A stretch of 62,889 nt of DNA from Actinomycetota bacterium (GTDB lineage Bacteria > Actinomycetota > Coriobacteriia > Anaerosomatales > UBA912): NCBI GenBank assembly GCA_018334075.1, contig JAGXSC010000046.1, positions 1 through 62,889 of the forward strand, read 5' to 3'. This document shows, one piece after another, positions 8,739 through 16,821 of this stretch (the first letter of the stretch is position 1; every line of letters starts with the position of its first letter). Position numbers and translations under genes: made by a program. The notes beneath the pieces were generated by a model, which saw nothing but the letters and a program-made list of their open reading frames with translations, was not told the origin of the DNA and ran no database searches.

Positions 8739-10103
8739 ATGCGCATAACCCCCGAAGAGGTCCTTGAGACGCTACTGATGGTCACACAGCAAAACCTCGA
8801 CATCCGCACCGTCACACTCGGACTTTCGCTGGACGGCTGCGCAGACCCCGATATCCACAAGCTGGCCGGAAACGTCTACGACCTGATCTGCACACGCGCC
8901 AGGCACCTGGTGCCGGTCGCCGAGGCGATCTCGCGAGAGTATGGAATCCCCATCGTCAACCGCCGGATCGCAGTCACCCCGATATCACAGCTCGCGGCAG
9001 CGTGCGGCAGTGCTGACCTGACGCCTGTCGCGGCGGCTCTCGACCGCGCCGCGCATGAGGTCGGAGTTGATTTCATCGGCGGTTTCTCGGCGCTTGTGCA
9101 TAAAGGAGTCGGCGAAGGGGACAGGCGAGTGATCGACTCAATACCCTCGGCTCTCGCTAGCACCGACAGGGTATGCGCGTCGGTCAACGTAGCCTCCACT
9201 CGAGCCGGCATCAACATGGACGCGGTTCTGCGAATGGCGGAAGTGATCGTCGCGACGGCGCACGCCACCGCCGAGATCGGCTCATTCGGTTGCGGCAAAT
9301 TGGTGGTATTCGCCAACATGGTCGAAGACAACCCCTTCATGGCTGGCGCAGTGCACGGCCCTGGCGAGCCGGACGCCGTCATCAATGTCGGGATCAGCGG
9401 CCCCGGAGTGGTGCGCGCGGTCGTCGAGTCCCTTTCGGCCGAAGCCGATCTGACCGAAGTCGCCGAGGCTATCAAGGCCACCGCCTTCAAGATCACGCGA
9501 GCAGGCGAGCTCATTGCCCGCGAAGCCGCCCGCAGGCTGGAAGTGGCGATGGGCATCGTGGATCTCTCGCTGGCGCCCACGCCCGCGCAAGGGGACAGTG
9601 TCGCCGCGATCATAGAGGCCATCGGCGTCGAACGCTGCGGCGGCCCTGGCACGACCACGGCGCTCGCCCTGCTCAACGACGCCGTGAAGAAGGGTGGAGC
9701 GATGGGAACCTCCAGTATCGGGGGCCTGTCCGGCGCGTTCATCCCAGTCTCCGAGGACGCCAACATGCTTCGGGCGGTGCTCGAAAACGCGCTCACGCTA
9801 GAAAAGCTCGAAGCTATGACAAGCGTTTGCTCCGTCGGCCTGGACATGATAGCTATACCCGGAGACACGCCGGTAGAGACCATCGCCGCGATCATATCGG
9901 ATGCTTGCGCAATCGGGGTGATCAACAACAAGACAAGCGCGGCCCGGCTCATTCCGGTAATCGGAAAGAGCGCCGGCGATATCGTCGAGTACGGTGGACT
10001 CTTCGGAACAGCGCCCGTGATATCGGTAAACCAATGGGCTGGAACACGCCTTATTCGCCGAGGAGGCCGCTTCCCGGCTCCCTTGGGGTCCCTTAGGAAC
10101 TAA
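8739..10103 (+). CDS. PFL-fold family protein (UPF0210/DUF711)
   Basis: A 454-residue member of the UPF0210 family, whose structure is related to the glycyl-radical enzyme barrel of pyruvate formate-lyase but lacks the radical glycine; the reaction is unknown. Family hallmarks are [49 protein letters not shown] and the C-terminal [20 protein letters not shown]. The length is normal. AAGGAGAACA precedes the ATG. It follows the ACT-domain gene in the same direction, the usual arrangement, suggesting that the ACT protein regulates it. Confidence 0.93.
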   Translation: MRITPEEVLETLLMVTQQNLDIRTVTLGLSLDGCADPDIHKLAGNVYDLICTRARHLVPVAEAISREYGIPIVNRRIAVTPISQLAAACGSADLTPVAAALDRAAHEVGVDFIGGFSALVHKGVGEGDRRVIDSIPSALASTDRVCASVNVASTRAGINMDAVLRMAEVIVATAHATAEIGSFGCGKLVVFANMVEDNPFMAGAVHGPGEPDAVINVGISGPGVVRAVVESLSAEADLTEVAEAIKATAFKITRAGELIAREAARRLEVAMGIVDLSLAPTPAQGDSVAAIIEAIGVERCGGPGTTTALALLNDAVKKGGAMGTSSIGGLSGAFIPVSEDANMLRAVLENALTLEKLEAMTSVCSVGLDMIAIPGDTPVETIAAIISDACAIGVINNKTSAARLIPVIGKSAGDIVEYGGLFGTAPVISVNQWAGTRLIRRGGRFPAPLGSLRN

Positions 10104-10136
10104 AATAAAAGGCCTGCCGAGACCGAAGCACAGAGC

Positions 10137-11846
10137 TCAGGGGACCAGCGTGTATCTGATGGTGACTTCCAGAGGAACTCCGGGGTCGGTGGTCCAGGGG
10201 GGCACGGCCCATAGCGAGTCGGTGATCGTTCTCGGCCCGGCCGGCATGGATCTGCTGGCGTCACCGGAGATCGCAAACCCCATCGCACTTACGTCACCCG
10301 ACACAGTTCTGGTCAGGGTGTAAGGGACGTTCGCATCGATCACGACATCAATCGCTTCTGTAGCCGATGGTGAGTCCGGCATCAAGGCGCCAAAGTCCAC
10401 CAGGGCTGTGGGTAGTGTCAGCGAAAGTCGCGTGACGAAACGTACTTCGAAACCAGTGCGCACTATCTCGTTGCCAGTGGATGCATCTACGACAGCCACC
10501 GTCCAGTCCCCGCTGGGCGCATCCACGGAGAGCGCATGGCTAGACGCTGCCCGGCCATCCGCACCCACGGCTATTGACCCGCTTTGCGCAGCCGTCGCGC
10601 CCAGCGGGTCGAGCCACCTGAAGCGCACGTTACTTCCCGGCTGAAGGCCACTGCCCTGTGCCCATGCGGTGGCGCCCTGATCGAAAGCGGTGGCTGTTGT
10701 GGTAAGCGAGGCGTCTGAGTACAGTAGCAGTCGCACAGCCCTCGTGGTGTTGGTGGCTGTGGCCGTGACCGCAGGCCGCGTCGCGTGCGTGGCGCGCACC
10801 GTGGTGACATCGATCGCTCCAGGCGGGGCCGTGCCAGGTGCCGAGATCACGACGTTGATGGTGCGGCTCCCGCCTCTCGCCAACCTGATAGCCGAGGTAG
10901 CCTCTCCGCTGACCGCATCCCGAATGACGACACTCCACCCAAGCGAGGATGACGCTGTCAGGTTGAATGTCTCGGTCCCGTTGCCGGTATTGGCAACCGT
11001 GTGCGTGTAAGTGACCGCTTCACCGGGAAATACCGCCCCCGAATTATTGGGCGTAAGGGTTACGCCGAAATGACGCATCGATAGCACCGGCGCGTTATCC
11101 AGCGAAGTGTTGTCCAAGTCGGGCTCACGAGCACCGGTACCCGCACGCAAGGCAGCAAATTGGATATTGATCGGACTTCCGGGCGGCACGCCAAGCTGGG
11201 CCCAGGTGAGACTGAACTCAATCGCTCCACCAATAATGCTAGAGGCAGAGATCGTGGGGCCGGTGATCGCGGCTGGTGTCGATATGGTTCCCGGCGGTCG
11301 GAATCCATCACCCCGCAGCAGATCCCCAGCGGGATCTTGGGGAGTGTACCCGGCCCACCAGAGCCCGCGCACATCGCCGTCGCGATCGTAAACGATAATT
11401 GCCACTCTATCTGTGCTTTGCATCCTGCCGTCGCCATCCAAATCCAGGTAGGCGCGAACATTTCGACGCTCCCTTTCACTTACGGAGTTGAAGCGCACAA
11501 ATCCAAAATAGTGTGTCGCGTCAAAGGTGGATGACACCTGCGAAATGTCCGCCTGTGCGTGCGCCGGGTCAGGCTCGGCAGGCTCGATAGTGTCCGACCG
11601 AGTGTTGTTGGTGTTCGCCAGAACAGCGCTCCAGTCAGTGAACGCGCCATCGATTGTAATAGTGACAGGATGCACGAGCGCGGCCGCCTTGTTAGTCGGC
11701 AGACTGGTAAAAGTCGCCAGCAGCGCGACGAGGAGCACCCCACATATAGCGGCACCCACCACAGTTCGACTCATTATCAACGTCTGCTTCACTTTCACTT
11801 CACTGTAACCCGCGTCCACTAGCTGGTCGACAACAGTATGCGCCAT
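10137..11846 (-). CDS. Large exported surface protein with DOMON/CBM9-like, NEW3-like and C-terminal repeat-type domains
   Basis: Function unknown. An N-terminal signal peptide or anchor (TVVGAAICGVLLVALLATF) leads to a region resembling CBM9/DOMON sandwiches (ITIDGAFTDWSAV, then AYLDLDGDGRMQSTDRVAI with an EF-hand-like Dx(D)xDG loop, and GAIEFSLTWAQLGV). Around residue 270-350 is a NEW3/DUF11-like domain (VTYTHTVANTGNGTETFNL). The last 95 residues (VDFGALMPDSPSATEAIDV, LTRTVSGDVSAMGFAISG) are homologous to the small protein encoded divergently at 12092. The start is uncertain: the longest reading uses ATG at 11846, but GTG at 11798 (then KVKQTL) or ATG at 11774 gives a better signal peptide. 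It is divergent from the 12092 gene across a 245-base region. Confidence 0.72.
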   Translation of the reverse strand: MAHTVVDQLVDAGYSEVKVKQTLIMSRTVVGAAICGVLLVALLATFTSLPTNKAAALVHPVTITIDGAFTDWSAVLANTNNTRSDTIEPAEPDPAHAQADISQVSSTFDATHYFGFVRFNSVSERERRNVRAYLDLDGDGRMQSTDRVAIIVYDRDGDVRGLWWAGYTPQDPAGDLLRGDGFRPPGTISTPAAITGPTISASSIIGGAIEFSLTWAQLGVPPGSPINIQFAALRAGTGAREPDLDNTSLDNAPVLSMRHFGVTLTPNNSGAVFPGEAVTYTHTVANTGNGTETFNLTASSSLGWSVVIRDAVSGEATSAIRLARGGSRTINVVISAPGTAPPGAIDVTTVRATHATRPAVTATATNTTRAVRLLLYSDASLTTTATAFDQGATAWAQGSGLQPGSNVRFRWLDPLGATAAQSGSIAVGADGRAASSHALSVDAPSGDWTVAVVDASTGNEIVRTGFEVRFVTRLSLTLPTALVDFGALMPDSPSATEAIDVVIDANVPYTLTRTVSGDVSAMGFAISGDASRSMPAGPRTITDSLWAVPPWTTDPGVPLEVTIRYTLVP

Positions 11847-12091
11847 TACGAAATATCGGGTTTTTCGCCGTCGAACTTGATCTTGAGGTATTAAGGCCGC
11901 TTATACTGAATAGGTGCCTTTCATCTTAGACTAAGCGCCAAATGAGACTCAACGATCCCGCTTATCCGACCATTTATCCTTCGGTCAGAATACAGTTGTG
12001 TGTCTTGTCACAAAGTCCGATAAAAAACCCAGAAGGCGAACGAGAAAATACCTCTCGTCGGAACGCAAAGGAAAAGTAAAGGAGAAAAGGT

Positions 12092-12538
12092 ATGAAAATG
12101 AAGATGTTAGTAACGGCGGCGGTCGCATTCGCGCTGCTCGCCACGATGGGGATATTCGCGGTAGCCGATACCGTAACCCACTCGGGCACCTCACCCGTAT
12201 CGGGCACGGTGACTGCGCGCGCGACCGTAAACCCGATGATCGCACTAACTATCACGACACCCGATGTAGGCCAGGCTGTTGAGTTCGGTGCAGTCAACCC
12301 GGAGACCGCGCATTCAGATACGGTTGCCCTTGAGGTCAGGTCAAACAGAAATTTCGACCTGACTCGATCCATCACAGGTGATGTCGCGCTGATGGGATTC
12401 TCCACATCGCTGGGCGCTCAAATGAATCAGGTTAGGGGAGTACGTCCCTTTAGCGACACCTACTCGATCAACGTCCCCTACACTACTCTTCCCGGTAACT
12501 ATGCAGCATCCGTCACTTATACTGTGACTCAGCAGTAA
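12092..12538 (+). CDS. Small secreted beta-rich protein sharing a domain with the 10137-11846 protein
   Basis: A 148-residue exported protein of unknown function. Residues 1-25 form a clear signal peptide (MKMKMLVTAAVAFALLATMG, cleavage near AVA-DT). The mature part is a single threonine- and valine-rich domain: AVEFGAVNPETAHSDTVAL, LTRSITGDVALMGFSTS and a YT-rich ending (NYAASVTYTVTQQ). This aligns end to end with the C-terminal domain of the larger divergent protein. AAAGGAGAAAAGGT precedes the ATG. No cell-wall sorting motif and no W-x-L motif are visible, but the size and the membrane partner downstream recall WxL-type surface systems. A strong terminator follows at 12554. Confidence 0.78.
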   Translation: MKMKMLVTAAVAFALLATMGIFAVADTVTHSGTSPVSGTVTARATVNPMIALTITTPDVGQAVEFGAVNPETAHSDTVALEVRSNRNFDLTRSITGDVALMGFSTSLGAQMNQVRGVRPFSDTYSINVPYTTLPGNYAASVTYTVTQQ

Positions 12539-12553
12539 AACGTGTCGCAAACT

Positions 12554-12585
12554 AAAACCCCGTGCGAATTTTCGCGCGGGGTTTT
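12554..12585. terminator. Bidirectional intrinsic terminator between convergent genes
   Basis: A nearly perfect hairpin: AAAACCCC GTGCG, six-base loop, CGCGC GGGGTTTT, flanked by A-tract and T-tract so that it reads as a terminator on both strands. It sits 16 bases after the small secreted protein and 8 bases after the membrane-anchored protein that converge here. Confidence 0.9.
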
Positions 12586-12592
12586 ATCATTG

Positions 12593-13636
12593 CTATCTTT
12601 CGCGTTCCTCTCGGCGCCTACGCCGAGCCTCGGCCCTGGCATCCAACTTCTGATTCTTCCCTGACCGCACGCGCAGCACGTGCCAAGCCCCCCTCGCCAA
12701 CAGTATCAGCACGGCTGCACCGAGCGCGACTACCGCCCAAAGCGGTATAATCCAAACACTGCGACTCTCAAGTAACTGTTCGGGCTGCTCGATTATCTTG
12801 CCCTCTTCGTCAACCCTGTAAACCTCAGCCTGAACGTTGTAGGGGCCGAACAACTGCCGGTCGGAGGCTATCTCATCTTGCAGCCGCCTGTTGCTGCCCG
12901 CGAACACGACCGAAGCCAGGTGCGGCTCAGAGCGAGCGATCTCGACATCGTTGCGATCAAAAAGAACCACAGCGACACTGAGTCGCTGGTCCAGATTCCC
13001 CTCGTTTCGAAGTGTCAGATCGAAAGGAATCTGGTTCCCAATGACAAAGCCCGGCACAATAAACGGGCGGATGCTCATGCGCTCAATATGCTCACCTGTC
13101 ACACGCATCTGCAGGCGGCTGCCTATTCGGCCTCTAACCTGGGTAATCGCGCCTTCGGTGCCTTCCGGCATATCGAACATCTCAAAGAATAGGATGACAT
13201 TCTGATCGCCCGGAGCGGCGTTTAGCGGAGGTTGAAAGACAAACTTGACCGGGATACGCTGGCCCGGGGCCATCTCGAGGTAAGGCGTGTTGCCGATCGC
13301 CCTGGCTTCTGCGGGCATCTGAATCCTCACCCACGAAGTTGGCCGACGCGCGAAATCCGGGTCGTCGCGGTCAGGAGTCTTGTAAGTGATCTCACCTTCC
13401 TCGTCGATGATCTGATCGGAGGTGTAGACAAGTACCCTTATCGGCTCATCGCTTTCGTTGATCACAACCACTTCGCCGGACTTCTCCTGCCCGGGATCGA
13501 CCTCGAAGGCAAAGGAGCCGGCGGAAAGCGCGAGCGTGCGCTCAGCGTATGCCGAGGCCGGCGATATCGCCATAGCTAAAGCAACAAGAAGAGCGAGGGC
13601 CGCGCACCATCTGAAGAACATCCCTTGCACCTTCAC
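12593..13636 (-). CDS. Membrane-anchored surface protein, DUF916-like sandwich plus C-terminal helix
   Basis: A 347-residue exported protein. A signal peptide (ALALLVALAMAISPASAYA) is followed by two beta-sandwich regions, one transmembrane helix near residues 295-320 (WIIPLWAVVALGAAVLILLA) and a highly basic cytoplasmic tail (RAEARRRRREERER). The first sandwich (SFAFEVDPGQEKSGEVVVIN, then PYLEMAPGQRIPVKFVFQPP) looks like the DUF916 domain of WxL accessory proteins, and the second (GNQIPFDLTLRNEGNLDQRL) like their DUF3324 part; this is inference from pattern only. The start is a GTG that overlaps the TAG of the LytTR regulator gene by one base (TAGTG), so the two are translationally coupled. 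Confidence 0.72.
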   Translation of the reverse strand: MKVQGMFFRWCAALALLVALAMAISPASAYAERTLALSAGSFAFEVDPGQEKSGEVVVINESDEPIRVLVYTSDQIIDEEGEITYKTPDRDDPDFARRPTSWVRIQMPAEARAIGNTPYLEMAPGQRIPVKFVFQPPLNAAPGDQNVILFFEMFDMPEGTEGAITQVRGRIGSRLQMRVTGEHIERMSIRPFIVPGFVIGNQIPFDLTLRNEGNLDQRLSVAVVLFDRNDVEIARSEPHLASVVFAGSNRRLQDEIASDRQLFGPYNVQAEVYRVDEEGKIIEQPEQLLESRSVWIIPLWAVVALGAAVLILLARGAWHVLRVRSGKNQKLDARAEARRRRREERER

Positions 13637-14379
13637 TATATGCCGACCGCCTCCCTGAACGCGCGTGTTTGTCGCCTGGAAACAGGAATCCGGGTCTCAT
13701 CGCGATCGCCGACTACAACAACGTACGCGCCCTCTTCCCGCAAAATCTCCTTAACCTTGTCGAGGTTGATCATGAACGCCCGGTGTGCGCGAACGAAGTT
13801 CTCCTTGGCGAGCCGCGTTTCAAGCTCCGTTAGTGTCATGTCGACGAGATACTGGTTTTCAAAGGTGTGGGCATACGTGGACTTGTTGCGCGCAGAGAGC
13901 AAGACAATATCCTCGATGGCGAGCAGGGCGATCCTGCCGCCTTTTCTGACGGCAAGCTTTCTGAAATCGCCATCGGTGGAGGTGGTCTGACTCGGCTTGA
14001 TGCGCCTGCTTTTCGCAAGGCTCTCGACCCGCGCTGAGAGCTCTAATACGCTAAACGGTTTTGTCACATACTGCTGCACACCCTGCTTGAAAGCGAGGAT
14101 CTTCGCCAGATCCTGGGTCTTGGCGCTCAGCATTATCACGGGGATGCCGGCCGTATCAGGGTTGTTGCGGATCTCCATCAAGGCCATCCAGCCGTCCACA
14201 CGAGGCATCATTATGTCGAGAATGACGACATCGATCGACTCACTGGCCAGGACCTCTATGCCCTCGCCGCCGTCCGCGGCGCCGAACACACGCATGTTAT
14301 CCATTTCGAGGCCCATTTTGATCATCTCAACGATCGATTGATCGTCATCGATCACTAAAACATTAATCGGGTCAGTCAT
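13636..14379 (-). CDS. Response regulator, receiver + LytTR DNA-binding domain
   Basis: A 247-residue transcription factor. The receiver domain (about 1-120) has the acidic pocket D11-D12-D13, the phospho-acceptor D55 in VVILDIMMPRVDGW, the conserved S/T in VIMLSAK and K in VTKPFSVLEL. The C-terminal LytTR domain (about 145-245) has the typical IALLAIEDIVLLSARNKSTY, FVRAHRAFMINLDKVKEI and a final RIPVSRRQTRAFRE. No histidine kinase gene is nearby, so it is an orphan in this window. It is transcribed just ahead of, and overlaps, the membrane-anchored surface gene, which makes the surface cluster its most likely target. Start ATG is 69 bases from nfnB's stop. Confidence 0.92.
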   Translation of the reverse strand: MTDPINVLVIDDDQSIVEMIKMGLEMDNMRVFGAADGGEGIEVLASESIDVVILDIMMPRVDGWMALMEIRNNPDTAGIPVIMLSAKTQDLAKILAFKQGVQQYVTKPFSVLELSARVESLAKSRRIKPSQTTSTDGDFRKLAVRKGGRIALLAIEDIVLLSARNKSTYAHTFENQYLVDMTLTELETRLAKENFVRAHRAFMINLDKVKEILREEGAYVVVVGDRDETRIPVSRRQTRAFREAVGI

Positions 14380-14402
14380 TGAACCACCGCCGCACCTACC
14401 AA

Positions 14403-14422
14403 ATGAGCGGAAAGCCGCTCAT
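14403..14422. other. Perfect hairpin between nfnB and the LytTR regulator gene
   Basis: Inverted repeat ATGAGCGG, loop AAAG, CCGCTCAT. It lies 26 bases beyond the nfnB stop and 23 bases before the regulator start. On the minus strand only ATTT follows, so it is a weak terminator for nfnB at best; an operator for the regulator operon is the alternative. Confidence 0.5.
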
Positions 14423-14448
14423 CTACGGATACCGCCACTTAGTATAGC

Positions 14449-15918
14449 CTATCGGTCTCTCAGCCAACTGTCCATGGCGATAGCCGCTGTTTTGGCCGCC
14501 CCCATCGCCGAGATAACCGTCGCGGCGCCGGTGACAATATCGCCGGCGGCAAAGACGCCGGGCATACTGGTGGCGCCCTCGTTATCTGTGAGAATGTAGC
14601 CCCACTTGTTGAGCTCTAGCGAGGGCGCGGCCTTCGAGAGCAACGGATTCGCCCTTGTGCCCACCGCCATGATCACAGTGTCGCAGTCGATCACAAATTC
14701 AGAACCCAACACACAGACGGGAGCCCGCCGTCCGCTGGAATCGGGCTCTCCAAGTTCCATACGAGTAGCGACAATGCCCGTCACAAACCCTTCGTGACCC
14801 ACAATCTCCGTCGGCGAGCAGAGCATCTTGAATACGACGCCCTCCGCGCTCGCGTGGTGGACCTCTTCGTGTCGAGCGGGCATCTCGTCTTGCGTGCGCC
14901 TGTACACCAAAAACACCTCTTCGGCGCCTAGGCGTATCGCTGTTCGGGCAGCGTCCATCGCGACATTACCTCCCCCGACCACGGCGACTTTTCGCCCTCG
15001 CCATACCGGAGTGTCGGCCTTGGGAAACTCATACGCTCTCATCAGGTTCACCCTGGTCAAAAACTCGTTCGCCGAGTAAACCCCGTTGAGGTTCTCCCCG
15101 GGGATGCCCATGAACACCGGAAGTCCGGCGCCGGAACCGATGAAAACCGCGTCGAAGCCCTCCTCGGCGAGCAGCTCATCGACGGTCACGCTAGCGCCGA
15201 TGACGACTCCGCACTCCATCTTGACGCCCATCTGGACAAGCGAGTCGATCTCGGCCTGCACGATCTGCTTGGGCAGGCGAAATTCGGGGATGCCGTAGGT
15301 CAGCACCCCGCCTAGAGCATGCAGCGACTCGAATATCGTGACCTCATGTCCCATGCGCGCCAGCTCACCCGCGCACGCAAGGCCGGCAGGACCGGATCCG
15401 ACAACCGCGCATCGAAAGCCGGTTGCCTCTCCTGCGGCCGGAACGCAACGCTCATCTATCCGGCAGCTCATGTCGTAATCGCCGAGCCAGCGCTCAAGCC
15501 GCCCTATCGCCACCGGTTCGCCTTTTTTGGCGAGCACGCAAACGACTTCGCACTGCTCTTCCTGCGGACAGACGCGGCCGCAAACTGCGGGCAGCGCGTT
15601 TCGCTCCTTCAGCACAGACACGCCAGCCGCGTAATTACCCGAGATGATGTGGCCGATAAAGCCCTTGATGTCTATGTCGACCGGACATCCTTCGCGGCAC
15701 ACCGCGTTTTTGCACTGCAAGCATCGGGACGCCTCCATGCGAGCCTGCTCTTCCGTGTAGCCGAGAGCGACTTCGCCGAAATCCGCTATGCGCTCATCGG
15801 CGGGACGCTCCGGCATCGGCGTGCGTGGGGCCTTCGAGGGCTTGTGTCGCTGCGCCGAAGAGGCGTCTTGCGCGGATGACGCAGCTAGGTATGGGTTATC
15901 TACAGATGACACGCGCAC
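14449..15918 (-). CDS. nfnB: NADH-dependent ferredoxin:NADP+ oxidoreductase large subunit (NfnB/GltA-like)
   Basis: Flavoprotein of the glutamate-synthase small-subunit family, here most likely the large subunit of the electron-bifurcating transhydrogenase NfnAB (also seen as SudA). At 489 residues the N-terminal [4Fe-4S] domain has CLQCKNAVCREGCPVDIDIKG and CGRVCPQEEQCE. It then has an FAD site (VVGSGPAGLACAGELARMGH), an NADP(H) site (VAVVGGGNVAMDAARTAIRL) and a C-terminal GVFAAGDIVTGAATVISAM. The gene follows nfnA with a 19-base overlap, which favours Nfn over a true glutamate synthase. The start is a GTG; a second GTG two codons later sits at better spacing from GGGGG. Confidence 0.88.
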   Translation of the reverse strand: MRVSSVDNPYLAASSAQDASSAQRHKPSKAPRTPMPERPADERIADFGEVALGYTEEQARMEASRCLQCKNAVCREGCPVDIDIKGFIGHIISGNYAAGVSVLKERNALPAVCGRVCPQEEQCEVVCVLAKKGEPVAIGRLERWLGDYDMSCRIDERCVPAAGEATGFRCAVVGSGPAGLACAGELARMGHEVTIFESLHALGGVLTYGIPEFRLPKQIVQAEIDSLVQMGVKMECGVVIGASVTVDELLAEEGFDAVFIGSGAGLPVFMGIPGENLNGVYSANEFLTRVNLMRAYEFPKADTPVWRGRKVAVVGGGNVAMDAARTAIRLGAEEVFLVYRRTQDEMPARHEEVHHASAEGVVFKMLCSPTEIVGHEGFVTGIVATRMELGEPDSSGRRAPVCVLGSEFVIDCDTVIMAVGTRANPLLSKAAPSLELNKWGYILTDNEGATSMPGVFAAGDIVTGAATVISAMGAAKTAAIAMDSWLRDR

Positions 15919-16739
15919 CCCCGAGAATATTCGGCATCAGATTCACGTTCCGCATCCACATACACTCTCTGACGGCTCATCAGCTCCTCGAAATCCACCT
16001 TCCAGCCGTCGAAGTCCGGTCCGTCGACGCATCCGAACTTCATCTCATCGCCCACACTGACCCTGCAAGCACCGCACATTCCTGTGCCGTCGACCATGAT
16101 CGGGTTGAGCGAGACGGTGCACGGAATCCCCTGTTCCTTAGCGGTCGCGGCGCAAAACTTCATCATGATCGCCGGGCCAATCGCCATCGCCTGATCTATC
16201 TCGCCGGCCAAAGCCAGCCTTTTTAGCGGAGCGGTAACAAGACCCTTCTCGCCAGCGGAGCCATCATCCGTCACCACAATGAGCCTGCTTAGCCCCAGCG
16301 CCTCGAACTCCTCGCGAAGGATCAGGAGATCTTTCGTCCGAGCGCCGAGAATCACAGTGACCTCGTTGCCGGCATCGGCCATAGCCCGAGCGACCGGGTA
16401 CGCCACGGCAGCCCCGACTCCGCCGCCGACAACGGCTATCCGTCCAAGGCCATCGAGGTGCGTCGGGATACCGAGCGGCCCCACGAGATCGGAGATCGTG
16501 TCCCCAACATCCAGGTGCGACATCTTATGCGTGGTCTTCCCGACCCGCATGAAGATGAAGCGTATCCAGCCTTCCTCGGCAGACCAGTCCGAGAAGGTGA
16601 AGGGCACCCTCTCCCCGTCCTCGTCGACACGCACGATGAGAAACTGACCCGCGCGAACCTTGCGGGCAAGGCGCGGTGCCTCGACGCAAAGCTCAAACAC
16701 CGTGTCCGACAGTTGCCGCTTACCAATGACAGGAAACAT
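15900..16739 (-). CDS. nfnA: NfnA: ferredoxin-NADP reductase-type small subunit with [2Fe-2S] centre
   Basis: Small subunit of NfnAB (279 residues), homologous to PyrK/dihydroorotate dehydrogenase electron-transfer subunits. An FAD-binding barrel (residues 1-100, with RVPFTFSDWSAEEGW) is followed by an NAD(H) domain (GRIAVVGGGVGAAVAYPVAR) and a C-terminal [2Fe-2S] motif (DGTGMCGACRVSV...FGCVDGP). NfnAB couples NADH and reduced ferredoxin to reduce two NADP+ in anaerobes, or works in reverse. The ATG is preceded by TGGAGGCCAT. It is the first gene of the nfnAB pair and divergent from the ApbE-like lipoprotein gene. Confidence 0.9.
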   Translation of the reverse strand: MFPVIGKRQLSDTVFELCVEAPRLARKVRAGQFLIVRVDEDGERVPFTFSDWSAEEGWIRFIFMRVGKTTHKMSHLDVGDTISDLVGPLGIPTHLDGLGRIAVVGGGVGAAVAYPVARAMADAGNEVTVILGARTKDLLILREEFEALGLSRLIVVTDDGSAGEKGLVTAPLKRLALAGEIDQAMAIGPAIMMKFCAATAKEQGIPCTVSLNPIMVDGTGMCGACRVSVGDEMKFGCVDGPDFDGWKVDFEELMSRQRVYVDAERESDAEYSRGCACHL

Positions 16740-16776
16740 ATGGCCTCCAGTGGCCGAAAAACAAGTAATGCAGAAG

Positions 16777-16782
16777 TATAAT
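16777..16782 (+). promoter_or_regulatory. Candidate -10 box for the ApbE-like gene
   Basis: A perfect TATAAT on the plus strand, 40 bases before the ApbE-like start at 16822. No convincing -35 hexamer lies 16-18 bases upstream. Confidence 0.35.
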
Positions 16783-16821
16783 AACTATGCCCTGCTTCCG
16801 CACCCATTAATTTGGCTCAAC

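Noticed and set aside
8876-9952. Long minus-strand open frame (358 codons) inside the UPF0210 gene
   Set aside because: Serine- and alanine-rich low-complexity translation without motif, opposite an intact conserved protein.
12092-13636. A classical WxL surface system
   Set aside because: The organisation is similar, but no W-x-L motifs or C-terminal WxL domain are visible. Only a resemblance is claimed.
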